Shown here: positions 10,589 through 17,785 of the stretch, one piece after another
How positions within the stretch are numbered: the stretch's first letter is position 1
Layout: each line of letters starts with the position of its first letter
Source of the DNA: Paenibacillus silvisoli
Lineage (GTDB): Bacteria > Bacillota > Bacilli > Paenibacillales > Paenibacillaceae
NCBI RefSeq assembly: GCF_030866765.1
Contig: NZ_CP133017.1
Location: 1,455,001 to 1,519,000 of the forward strand
Direction: 5' to 3'
DNA length: 64,000 bases
Notes under the pieces: generated by a model
What the model saw: only the letters and a program-made list of their open reading frames with translations
Told to the model about the DNA's origin: nothing
Databases searched by the model: none
Translations under genes and position numbers: made by a program

Positions 10589-11697
10589 AGCGGTACGTCG
10601 TCGTTTGGAAAGGGCCGATCACGAAGAAGTCCGGTATTGGCATCGCAAGCAGGGCTTACGTCCGGGCATTAAGGAGGAGCGGCGTACGCGTCACCACTCG
10701 GGCCGGCCTGCGGGGCAGCAAGAGGCGGCTGCGGATTCTGGTCTACCATTTCTCTCCCCATAAGCTCAACTTCAACCGGGCTAGAAAACAGTTCGATGCG
10801 ATCATCATGAACACCGTTTGGGAGACGACGCGCATCCCAAAGCGATGGCGGGCGCCGCTTAATAAGGCCGATGCCGTCTGCGTTCCTTCGATGCAGAACA
10901 TGCGCGCTTTGCGCAACAGCGGCGTAAGGAAACCGATTCACATCGTTCCCCATGGCGTAGATACCCGGTTGTTTCATCCCCGAAACGCGAAGCTTCCCGT
11001 CAAAGGCGCAAAGGGCAGGTTCGTTTTCGTTTCGGTGTTCGGCTTTCAGCATCGCAAAAATCCGGAGGGGCTGCTCCGGGCCTATTGGGAAGCTTTTTCC
11101 GATTCCGACAACGTGCTCCTGCTCATCAAAACAAGCGGATACGCGCGGCACGAGAACGCCCGTTGGATTAAGCGACGCATTCTCTCCTATAAGAAGAGAC
11201 TCGGGATGCACCGCAAAAAGACAGCTCCGGTCGTCGTCATGGCCGGGCAATTAAACGCGCGAAAGCTTCGGGGCATTTACACGCGCGGCCACGCATTCGT
11301 GCTGCCGACCAGGGGAGAAGGCGTCGGACTGCCGTTTCTGGAGGCGATGGCCAGCGGGAGACCGGTCATTGCAACCGGCTGGGGCGGGCATATGGATTTT
11401 TTGACGCGGCACAATGCATTCCTTGTTCCTTATAAGCTTAGACCGCCGATTAGCAGCATGAGGCGCGCGTCCTCCATATCGCGCCAGTTTCGGCATTTGT
11501 TCGCGGAGAGGGGGCAGCTGTGGGCGGAGGCCGATATTGCGGGTTTGCGTCGGCAGATGAGAGCCGCGTACCAGAACCCGAAGCTGTGCAGGACGAAAGG
11601 ACGGCGTGGCAGGCTCGACGCGCGTATGCTGTCTTGGAGCCGGGCAGGCAGATTGATGAAGCGAGCGATTGAGAACGTGGTCCGAAAACGAAGCTGA
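10585..11697 (+). CDS. GT4-family glycosyltransferase
   Basis: 370 aa GT-B enzyme. The N-terminal domain starts VVWKGPITKKSGIGIASRAY. The C-terminal GT4 motif is LPTRGEGVGLPFLEAMASGRPVI, with the E-x7-E donor-binding pattern in EGVGLPFLE. GTG start at 10585 with AGAGGT 7 bases upstream, overlapping the previous stop. Likely mannosyl-type transfer given manC 16 bases downstream, but donor and acceptor are inferred. Confidence 0.88.
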   Translation: MKRYVVVWKGPITKKSGIGIASRAYVRALRRSGVRVTTRAGLRGSKRRLRILVYHFSPHKLNFNRARKQFDAIIMNTVWETTRIPKRWRAPLNKADAVCVPSMQNMRALRNSGVRKPIHIVPHGVDTRLFHPRNAKLPVKGAKGRFVFVSVFGFQHRKNPEGLLRAYWEAFSDSDNVLLLIKTSGYARHENARWIKRRILSYKKRLGMHRKKTAPVVVMAGQLNARKLRGIYTRGHAFVLPTRGEGVGLPFLEAMASGRPVIATGWGGHMDFLTRHNAFLVPYKLRPPISSMRRASSISRQFRHLFAERGQLWAEADIAGLRRQMRAAYQNPKLCRTKGRRGRLDARMLSWSRAGRLMKRAIENVVRKRS

Positions 11698-11713
11698 GTG
11701 ACAGCAAGGGGGG

Positions 11714-13153
11714 ATGATTTTGCGCGTGGTGCTTTTAAGCGGCGGTTCGGGGAAGCGGCTGTGGCCGTTGTCCAACGAGGTCCGGTCGAAATTGTTTTTG
11801 AAGCTCCTTCCTTCGGAGAGCGGCGGGAAGCAGTCGATGATCCAGCGGATGAGCGGCCAGCTGGAGGAGGCGGGACTGCTTCCGGCAACGACGATTGTGG
11901 CGCATGAAAGCCAGGCGGAATTAATCCAAAACCAGGTTGGCGACAAGCTCTCGATGATCGCCGAGCCGTACCGGAGAGGAACGTTTACGGCGGTTGCCTT
12001 GGCGGCAGCTTATTTGCACGGCAAGCTGGGGGTTTCGCAAGGCGAAACGGTCTGCGTCATGCCGGCCGATCTCTACGTGGAGCCGGCTTTCTTCGCGGCG
12101 CTGAAGCAGTTCCCGCACGTATTGGCCGAGTCCGGCACGGAGCTGGCGCTGCTTGGCACGCTTCCGCAGCACCCTTCGAGCCAATTCGGCTACATCGTAC
12201 CGCAGCCGGACGGCGCCTTCGACCAGGCTGACGCGAACGCGGAGGTGATGGCGGAGGCAAAAGCGAAGGCGAAGGCGTACCTCCCCATCGCGAGCTTTGT
12301 GGAAAAGCCGGATGCGGCGCAGGCCGCTCGCCTGATAGACGAACATGCACTGTGGAATTGCGGCGTTTTTGCGTTTCCGTTGTCTTTTATGCTTAAGGTG
12401 CTTGCCGATCGCGGGCTTCCGACCGGTTACGAGGCGTTGCTCGGCCGCTATGAGGGGCTTCCGGAAGCGAGCTTCGATGTCGAGGTGGCGGAGAAGACGC
12501 CGCGGTCGGTCGTTATTCCCTATGATAAAGGCTGGCGCGATTTGGGCGATTGGAAGACGTTCCCGGACTATTTTGGCAGCAGCGTTATCGGTCTTGGGGA
12601 AGTTGCGGGCGGCGCGGCGCATTCGCATGTGGTCAATGAGCTTGCATGCCCGGTTCGCTTGATCGGCGTTTCCAATTTGATCGTGGCCGCAAGCGCCGAG
12701 GGCATTCTGGTGGCCGACAAAGACAAAGCCAGTCTGATCAAAGAGCTGCTGAGCGGCTCGTCCGAGCAGCCGATGTCCGGAGAGAAGCGCTGGGGAGCTT
12801 ACCGCATTCTCGACCATTCGAGGGGGGATGCCGCCTCCGCTGCCGCGAACGAATCGTTAACGAAAAAAATCGATCTGCTGCCCGGGAAACATACAAGCTA
12901 TCACCTGCATGCGAACAGGCAGGAAACGTTGGTGATCCTCTCGGGAACCGGCATCTTCGTCTACGAGGATACGCTGGCCCCGATCGGCGCCGGGGATGTA
13001 CTGCATATTCCCGCGGGTATGAAGCATGCCGTTTATGCGGCGTCGCGGCTGGAATATATGGCGATACAGATCGGTCCCGACTTGGCCCGCGAGGATGCTC
13101 GGCGGATTGCCGTCACGTGGCCGGAAATCGTCGGCAGATGCACGAAGTCTTGA
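11714..13153 (+). CDS. manC: Mannose-1-phosphate guanylyltransferase with cupin domain (ManC)
   Basis: 479 aa. The N-terminal nucleotidyltransferase domain has VVLLSGGSGKRLWPLS and FVEKPD; the C-terminal mannose-6-phosphate isomerase type II cupin (about residues 370-475) has LPGKHTSYHLHANRQETLVI and HIPAGMKHAV. It makes GDP-mannose, the donor for the two upstream glycosyltransferases. AAGGGGGG abuts the ATG at 11714. The TTG at 11720 is better spaced and would begin LRVVLLSGG like most ManC proteins, so the true start may be six bases later. Final gene of the operon. Confidence 0.92.
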   Translation: MILRVVLLSGGSGKRLWPLSNEVRSKLFLKLLPSESGGKQSMIQRMSGQLEEAGLLPATTIVAHESQAELIQNQVGDKLSMIAEPYRRGTFTAVALAAAYLHGKLGVSQGETVCVMPADLYVEPAFFAALKQFPHVLAESGTELALLGTLPQHPSSQFGYIVPQPDGAFDQADANAEVMAEAKAKAKAYLPIASFVEKPDAAQAARLIDEHALWNCGVFAFPLSFMLKVLADRGLPTGYEALLGRYEGLPEASFDVEVAEKTPRSVVIPYDKGWRDLGDWKTFPDYFGSSVIGLGEVAGGAAHSHVVNELACPVRLIGVSNLIVAASAEGILVADKDKASLIKELLSGSSEQPMSGEKRWGAYRILDHSRGDAASAAANESLTKKIDLLPGKHTSYHLHANRQETLVILSGTGIFVYEDTLAPIGAGDVLHIPAGMKHAVYAASRLEYMAIQIGPDLAREDARRIAVTWPEIVGRCTKS

Positions 13154-13155
13154 TG

Positions 13156-13190
13156 GCCCGGCAGGCGGGGTGCGCCTTCCGGGTATTTTT
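13156..13190 (+). terminator. Terminator of glycosyltransferase-manC operon
   Basis: CCCGGCAGGCG pairs with CGCCTTCCGGG, then TATTTTT. Confidence 0.88.
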
Positions 13191-13201
13191 GTGCGCTATT
13201 A

Positions 13202-13230
13202 TTGACCGCTAGAAGGATAACCCTTATTAT
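13202..13230 (+). promoter_or_regulatory. Promoter of leader B
   Basis: TTGACC (13202-13207), 17-base spacer, TATTAT (13225-13230), 12 bases after the manC terminator. Confidence 0.75.
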
Positions 13231-13271
13231 GGAAACAAATAGTGAATGGTGGGATATGTGCAGTGATGATG

Positions 13272-13298
13272 ATGGCTGTGTTCCTGACAGAGGTCTAA
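13272..13298 (+). CDS. Possible leader peptide of attenuator B
   Basis: MAVFLTEV from the third of three consecutive ATG codons (13266, 13269, 13272). TTCCTGACA within it aligns with TTCCAGACA in leader A. The GGTGGG block lies 12-18 bases upstream of the three ATGs. The ORF overlaps the 5' strand of the long-range stem. Translation is not proven. Confidence 0.3.
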   Translation: MAVFLTEV

Positions 13299-13471
13299 GA
13301 TTCAAATATCGTACGAGCGTGATGTGATTAAAGCACTCTACTGCTACTAGTAGGGTTCGTTTGCTTTGTCCGCGTTCGTACAGTCCTCTCTTGAACACTT
13401 TATCATCACTGCTTCGCAGCGAAATGACCGAGACATGACGGCATGTTTGTTTCGTCATCGCTGCGTCCGAA

Positions 13472-13506
13472 AAGCCGTGGGTGAACAATGTTCATTCACG
13501 GCTTTT
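13472..13506 (+). terminator. Intrinsic terminator of leader B
   Basis: AAGCCGTG/CACGGCTT with GTGAAC/GTTCAT, then TTTT; nearly identical to the terminator at 3194-3229. Confidence 0.85.
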
Positions 13507-13584
13507 CTTTGTCCTTTTACCATTCCCTATTTATTTTTTGCTGCAAACTAAAACGAACAATGCCTTTAAAGGGAGAGAACCTAT

Positions 13585-14112
13585 ATGGAACATAGATTGC
13601 CACTATTTATCGTAACGGGAGCAAGCGGCGCAGGGAAAACGACCGTCATGCATGAGCTGCGAAGCTTATGTCCTGATTTTGTCATGCTGAGCACGGACGA
13701 CGATAATTTCGGATCCACCAATTTGGACTATCAGGACCGATACAATGTACTGCTTCATTTAGCCGCCGCCGCTGCGAAATCCAAGATCGGCACGATCATT
13801 TGCGGCACGGTCATGCCGTGGGACGCGCAGAAGTGCGACAGTTATCAGGAATTCAGCGAGGTATGCTTCATTAACCTGCACTGTGACGACGAGACACGCA
13901 ATCGCCGTCTGCGCAGCCGCGCCGATAAAGATACCTGGACCGACGACATGCTCAAAGCCCATCAAGAATTTGCCCAGTGGCTGCTCGCTAATGCCGCGAC
14001 CGCTTACAATCCGCCGATGCCGACAATCGATACGACTGCCGCGCCGCCGGCTGAGGTTGCCAAGCAAATCAATGCGTACGTGAGGGAAAAATGGAATGGA
14101 ATACCTCTATGA
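13585..14112 (+). CDS. P-loop kinase/AAA-type nucleotide-binding protein, possible drug or nucleoside kinase
   Basis: 175 aa. Walker A is GASGAGKTT (residues 12-20), followed by LSTDDDNFGS and, in the second half, CDDETRNRRLRSRADKDTW, an Arg-rich lid like that of small-molecule and NMP kinases. Size and layout fit the shikimate/chloramphenicol-phosphotransferase/NMP-kinase group; no family signature fixes the substrate. AAAGGGAG precedes the ATG. It overlaps the AviRa-like gene by 17 bases and is controlled by attenuator B, so a role in resistance such as antibiotic phosphorylation is plausible but unproven. Confidence 0.8.
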   Translation: MEHRLPLFIVTGASGAGKTTVMHELRSLCPDFVMLSTDDDNFGSTNLDYQDRYNVLLHLAAAAAKSKIGTIICGTVMPWDAQKCDSYQEFSEVCFINLHCDDETRNRRLRSRADKDTWTDDMLKAHQEFAQWLLANAATAYNPPMPTIDTTAAPPAEVAKQINAYVREKWNGIPL

Positions 14113-14851
14113 AAATCAGTGCGATACGTATGAAGATTTCGCGAGCGGAAGGGTGTTGCTGCACGGCCGCGGCACAACCGCATTTCCGGTAAGATTAGCC
14201 AGCGAGATTTTTCTTCGGGGCAGGTCGTATCTGAGAGCAAGATGCGAGAAAAAGAGATACTCCCTATATGATCCATGCTGCGGCGGCGCGCATCTATTAA
14301 CTGCGATCGGACTATTAAACGGACGGTACGTTCAACATATCGCAGGGTCTGATATTGATGGCGCCGTGCTTGAAATCGCGAAGAGCAATTTAGCGATGGT
14401 GAATGTTGAAGGTATAGAGGATCGGATAGAGCAACTATGCGGCATGTACAGTGCTTATCGAAAGGAGTGTCACAAGGATGCGATTGGAAGCGCGGAACGG
14501 CTTATGAGCATGATACTGGAGCGGCGCACGAGAATCGAAACCGATTGTTTCCAAGCCGATGCTGCCGGCTCTGTAGCTGCTCCTTGGAGGACGCAAATGA
14601 AGTTCGATATGGTCATTACGGATCTTCCGTACGGTGAATTGGTAGAATGGCAATCGGCCGATCCCGACCCGGTGAACCGATTGTTGGAAAACCTGTTGCA
14701 TGTGATAGCCCCGCATGCAGTAGTTATCCTTGTTGCGGATAAGAAGCAGGTGATACGCCATTCGAATTACAATCGGCTGGAACGGCTAAAGGTTGGCAAG
14801 CGGCAGGCGGTGTTTTGGGAGGCGAATGAAAGAGAAAGACCGTTCTATTGA
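14096..14851 (+). CDS. aviRa: AviRa-like 23S rRNA methyltransferase (orthosomycin resistance type)
   Basis: 251 aa SAM-dependent methyltransferase. It matches the streptomycete AviRa layout closely: GRVLLHGRGTTAFPVRLASE near the N-terminus, SAM motif DPCCGGAHLLTAIGLLNG (from D59), GSDIDGAVLEIAKSNLAM, catalytic-loop DLPYGE (from D176) and a C-terminal RLERLKVGKRQAVFWE. AviRa methylates G2535 of 23S rRNA and gives avilamycin/evernimicin resistance; the same action is inferred here. Its start lies inside the kinase gene, with AGGG 9 bases upstream. Expression presumably depends on read-through of attenuator B. Confidence 0.85.
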   Translation: MEYLYENQCDTYEDFASGRVLLHGRGTTAFPVRLASEIFLRGRSYLRARCEKKRYSLYDPCCGGAHLLTAIGLLNGRYVQHIAGSDIDGAVLEIAKSNLAMVNVEGIEDRIEQLCGMYSAYRKECHKDAIGSAERLMSMILERRTRIETDCFQADAAGSVAAPWRTQMKFDMVITDLPYGELVEWQSADPDPVNRLLENLLHVIAPHAVVILVADKKQVIRHSNYNRLERLKVGKRQAVFWEANERERPFY

Positions 14852-14872
14852 AATTGAACGGTCTTTCTTTTC
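14834..14872 (+). terminator. Terminator of kinase-AviRa operon
   Basis: GAAAGACCGTTC pairs with GAACGGTCTTTC and is followed by TTTT. The 5' arm contains the last codons of the methyltransferase gene. Confidence 0.9.
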
Positions 14873-14879
14873 ATAAACT

Positions 14880-15064
14880 CTAACGAACTACAGAAGCGTT
14901 ATTTTGCCGAAATAGCGCCATTTTGCGATCTAACGAACTCCAGCGACGTTATTTGATAAATTTCCGGCTAAAATGACCCACTTCACGCCAAATAGCGTCG
15001 CTAGGATTCGTTAGCTTAGAATTTCAGGCGTTTTCTCGCAAATAAGCACGCTGCGATTCGTTAG
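14880..15064 (+). repeat. Intergenic palindromic repeat, family 2 (CTAACGAAC), 185-bp copy
   Basis: CTAACGAAC at 14880 and 14930, inverted GATTCGTTAG ending 15014 and 15064. Spacings are 50, about 75 and 50 bases. Each arm is followed (or, inverted, preceded) by a GTTATTT or AAATAGCG-type block. It lies between converging genes. Confidence 0.82.
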
Positions 15065-15080
15065 CCTTAGGCGCCCCCCG

Positions 15081-15962
15081 CTAATCATGCGCCCGCGCAT
15101 TATCGCGGAACCGCGCGGGCGTAATGTGCATAAGCGCCCGAAACGTGCGGGCGAAATAATGCACCGACCCGAAGCCGGTCCGCTCCGCGATTTCCTTGAT
15201 CGACAGCTCCGAGTAGCGGAGCAGCTCGGCCGCGCGGCGAACGCGCTGCTTGCGCACGTAGTCCGTGTACGACTCGTGGACGCCGGAGGAGAACAGGCGC
15301 GAGAGATGGCGCGGCGACAGGTTGATCTGAGCCGCGACTTTATCGAGCGACAGATCGTCGTCGCTCAAGTTGTCGGTGATGAACAGCTTCGCCTGCTTCA
15401 GCAGCGCGGACGAGCTCCGGCGCGGCGCCTGCCATTCCGTCTGCTGGAGCGGCTTGCAGAATACGCCGGGAAAAGAAAGCAGCAGCGATGCGGCCAGCTG
15501 CGGCAGGACGGATTCCGGCAGAGACGGCGCATCGCCTGGCCGCCGGAGCAGCGACCGCCACAGCTCGGCGGCGGCGAGGCCGTCGCTCTCCTGCACGACG
15601 CATGTCTCCGTTTCCGCCAGCGCTTGGAAGGCGGCTCGCACCTGCTCGGAGCTTTCGTTTTCGTCGAGCTCGAAGGCGACGAAGAGAATGCTGTTTTCCG
15701 GTTCGCCTTGAATGTAATGGGTGATGCCGGGGCGGGAGCAGAACAGGGTCCCTTTTTGCAGCGGATAGGTCGCGCCGTTATCGAAATAGGTGCCTTGTCC
15801 GCCGAGCACGTAACAGATTTCGAAGAAGGAATGCTTATGCAAAAAGTTGGACGTATGATGCTCGTGCACGCCCCAGTAATGAACGGTAAACACCGCATCG
15901 GCGGATTTTAGCCGCAAGGCATATTGATTTAGCCATGTATCGCTCTCATCCCAAAGGTACAT
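15081..15962 (-). CDS. AraC-family regulator with cupin sensor domain
   Basis: 293 aa. The N-terminal AraC-type cupin (HYWGVHEHHTSNFLHKHSFFE, with metal or ligand His residues) runs to about residue 170. The C-terminal pair of helix-turn-helix motifs includes LDKVAAQINLSPRHLSRLFS and IKEIAERTGFGSVHYFARTF. It is divergent from the PhyH gene, 141 bases apart, so it most likely controls that gene and itself in response to a small carbon compound. The effector is unknown. Confidence 0.9.
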   Translation of the reverse strand: MYLWDESDTWLNQYALRLKSADAVFTVHYWGVHEHHTSNFLHKHSFFEICYVLGGQGTYFDNGATYPLQKGTLFCSRPGITHYIQGEPENSILFVAFELDENESSEQVRAAFQALAETETCVVQESDGLAAAELWRSLLRRPGDAPSLPESVLPQLAASLLLSFPGVFCKPLQQTEWQAPRRSSSALLKQAKLFITDNLSDDDLSLDKVAAQINLSPRHLSRLFSSGVHESYTDYVRKQRVRRAAELLRYSELSIKEIAERTGFGSVHYFARTFRALMHITPARFRDNARAHD

Positions 15963-16103
15963 CGAACGTCGTCACTCCTATACATGATTCCATTATGGCG
16001 TGAAAAGACAAAAAGCTGGCGTCTCTGGCTAAAGACCGGAACCCCTTGCCGGATCTACAATAAAGCCATAAGAAAGCGAATTCACTCTTAGGAGGATTGT
16101 AAC

Positions 16104-16877
16104 ATGATAACCGCACAGGATGTAGAATTTTACAAAGAAAACGGCTATTTGCTCGTGAAGGGCGTGTTCAATCAAGAAGAAATCGTAGGGATGCGCAAAG
16201 CGGTCGACAGCATCATCGATCGCGCCGCGAAAGAGAAAATGGATCATAACGCGCAGTGGCAGGGCGACTTCCTGCCGCCGGAAGAGCTGAAGAAGCTCGT
16301 GCTGAAAGGCTTCCATGACGTGCACTATCACGACGCATCGTTCCTGCGCGCGTTGATGCACCCGAATATGACGGCTGTGCTGTCGCAAATCATCGGTCCG
16401 AACGTTCAGCTGCACCATTCCAAAATGCTGGTGAAGCCGCCGGAAAACGGCGCCGCGTTCCCGATGCATCAAGACCACCCGTACTTCCCGCACGAGCAGC
16501 ACACGATGCTGGCGGCGAGCGTTCATCTGGACGACGCCGATCTGGAAAACGGCTGCCTTCACGTGCTGCCGGGTTCCCACAAGCAAGGCTCGCTGCAGCA
16601 TGTGGGCAGACACTATTTGAACGCGAAGGAATATCCGGTTTCCGACGGTTTGCCTTGCATCGCGGAAGCGGGAGACGTGCTGTTCTTCAACTATTTGACG
16701 GTTCACGGCTCACCGGCGAACCGCAGCGAGCGTACGCGCCGCAACGTGCTGTTCCAATACCGCAGCGCGACGGATTTCCCGACGACCAAAGAGCATTTCG
16801 ATTGGGGCATGGGTCTGATGGTATGCGGCGAAAATCCGAATTTCAACCGTGCGAAGCCGGAGTTTGCCATTCTATAA
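16104..16877 (+). CDS. PhyH-family Fe(II)/2-oxoglutarate dioxygenase
   Basis: 257 aa, one double-stranded beta-helix oxygenase domain of the phytanoyl-CoA dioxygenase family. The iron triad is visible: H122 and D124 in MHQDHPYFP and distal H201 in LTVHGSPANRS, followed by the 2-oxoglutarate-binding Arg (SERTRR). AGGAGG lies before the ATG. Monocistronic, with its own terminator, and divergent from the AraC regulator. In soil Firmicutes such genes hydroxylate diverse small molecules; the substrate cannot be read from the sequence. Confidence 0.9.
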   Translation: MITAQDVEFYKENGYLLVKGVFNQEEIVGMRKAVDSIIDRAAKEKMDHNAQWQGDFLPPEELKKLVLKGFHDVHYHDASFLRALMHPNMTAVLSQIIGPNVQLHHSKMLVKPPENGAAFPMHQDHPYFPHEQHTMLAASVHLDDADLENGCLHVLPGSHKQGSLQHVGRHYLNAKEYPVSDGLPCIAEAGDVLFFNYLTVHGSPANRSERTRRNVLFQYRSATDFPTTKEHFDWGMGLMVCGENPNFNRAKPEFAIL

Positions 16878-16893
16878 GCATCACATTAAGCAG

Positions 16894-16924
16894 CCGGGCA
16901 GGAGAAATCCTGTCCGGTTTTTTT
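16894..16924 (+). terminator. Terminator of PhyH gene
   Basis: CCGGGCAGGA/TCCTGTCCGG with a GAAA loop and T-run. Confidence 0.9.
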
Positions 16925-17044
16925 GTGCGTTCATTTCTGGAAAAGATGATCGAATTCGCGAGAGGGGTTCTCTTCATATGGACTTCATTTAAGGATGCTA
17001 ATGTGAATATCGGATAACACGTAGAGAGGTGGAGCTTCAACCTT

Positions 17045-17785
17045 ATGGATCGCAACAGTTTGAAATTAATGGCAGCGGCGATGCTGCTGGCTGCGATGCT
17101 GACGGGATGCGGATCGCAAAACGGGGATCAGCAGGCGGCAAATGACGGACAAGCCGCGGCGGCACCTGGCTTTAACGCCGGAGGCTCCAATCAGCCGGAC
17201 CGGACGGCGGATTATTTCGCCAAGGTCGTGAAGGTGAGCGGCGATAGCATTATCGTGCAGAAATCGACGATGTCGCCGGCGGATATGCCGCGCGGTGGCG
17301 GCGGCTTTGGCGGCCGCGGCGGAGCGCGCCAGAACCGGGACGGAGCGGCTCAGCCGAATGATGCTGGAGCCGGTGGCGACGGTAACGCCGCTGGCGGGAC
17401 AAACGGGGAGCTGCCGCCATCTGACGGCGCAGGCGAAAGGCAAACGCCGCCGGATGACGCCGCTGCCGGTGCCAGCACTGGCGGCAATGCGGGCGGCGGC
17501 GCTCCGAACGGTGACCGCCAAGGCGGCCGTTTCGGAGGAGGAGGCGGCTTCATGAGTCAAATGAAGTTCGAGGATGCGCAGACGACGCTCGGCGTAGATG
17601 CCGGTACGGAGATCGTGACGATGAGCTTCGGGCAGGACGGCATGAACGAGAACGCGCTGAAGGCTTCGGATTTAAAAGAAGGCGACATCCTCACCGTATG
17701 GCTTTCCTCGGACAACAAGACGGCGCAATACATTTCGCTCCGGTTCAATCCGGGCCAACCAGGAAAGGAAGGTAACGGGCAATGA
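17045..17785 (+). CDS. Gly/Ala-rich lipoprotein of a MacAB-like efflux operon
   Basis: 246 aa. The signal peptide ends in lipobox MLTGC. A short beta-type segment (DYFAKVVKVSGDSIIVQKS) and a C-terminal one (AGTEIVTMSF, LKEGDILTVWLS) flank a Gly/Asn/Pro-rich insertion (about residues 82-170). The two halves read like one small OB/DUF5666-like domain split by low-complexity sequence. It overlaps the efflux adaptor by 4 bases (ATGA) and so belongs to that operon. Its place suggests an extracytoplasmic accessory of the pump; function unknown. Confidence 0.75.
   Translation: MDRNSLKLMAAAMLLAAMLTGCGSQNGDQQAANDGQAAAAPGFNAGGSNQPDRTADYFAKVVKVSGDSIIVQKSTMSPADMPRGGGGFGGRGGARQNRDGAAQPNDAGAGGDGNAAGGTNGELPPSDGAGERQTPPDDAAAGASTGGNAGGGAPNGDRQGGRFGGGGGFMSQMKFEDAQTTLGVDAGTEIVTMSFGQDGMNENALKASDLKEGDILTVWLSSDNKTAQYISLRFNPGQPGKEGNGQ

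Larger units (their letters stand above)
13237..13506 (+). promoter_or_regulatory. Leader B: structured transcription attenuator upstream of kinase and AviRa-like genes
   Basis: Paralogue of leader A. Order: AATGGTGGGAT (13244-13254); short ORF beginning at the ATG triplet 13266-13274; TTCCTGACA; AGCACT, stem-loop, TTTGCTTTGTC; long-range stem AGTGATGAT (13262-13270) with ATCATCACT (13402-13410); hairpin GCAGCG/CGCTGC plus ATGAC/GTCAT (13416-13464); terminator. Stem sequences differ from leader A but pairing is kept, which is covariation between two copies. 78 bases separate the terminator from the kinase start. Confidence 0.7.
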
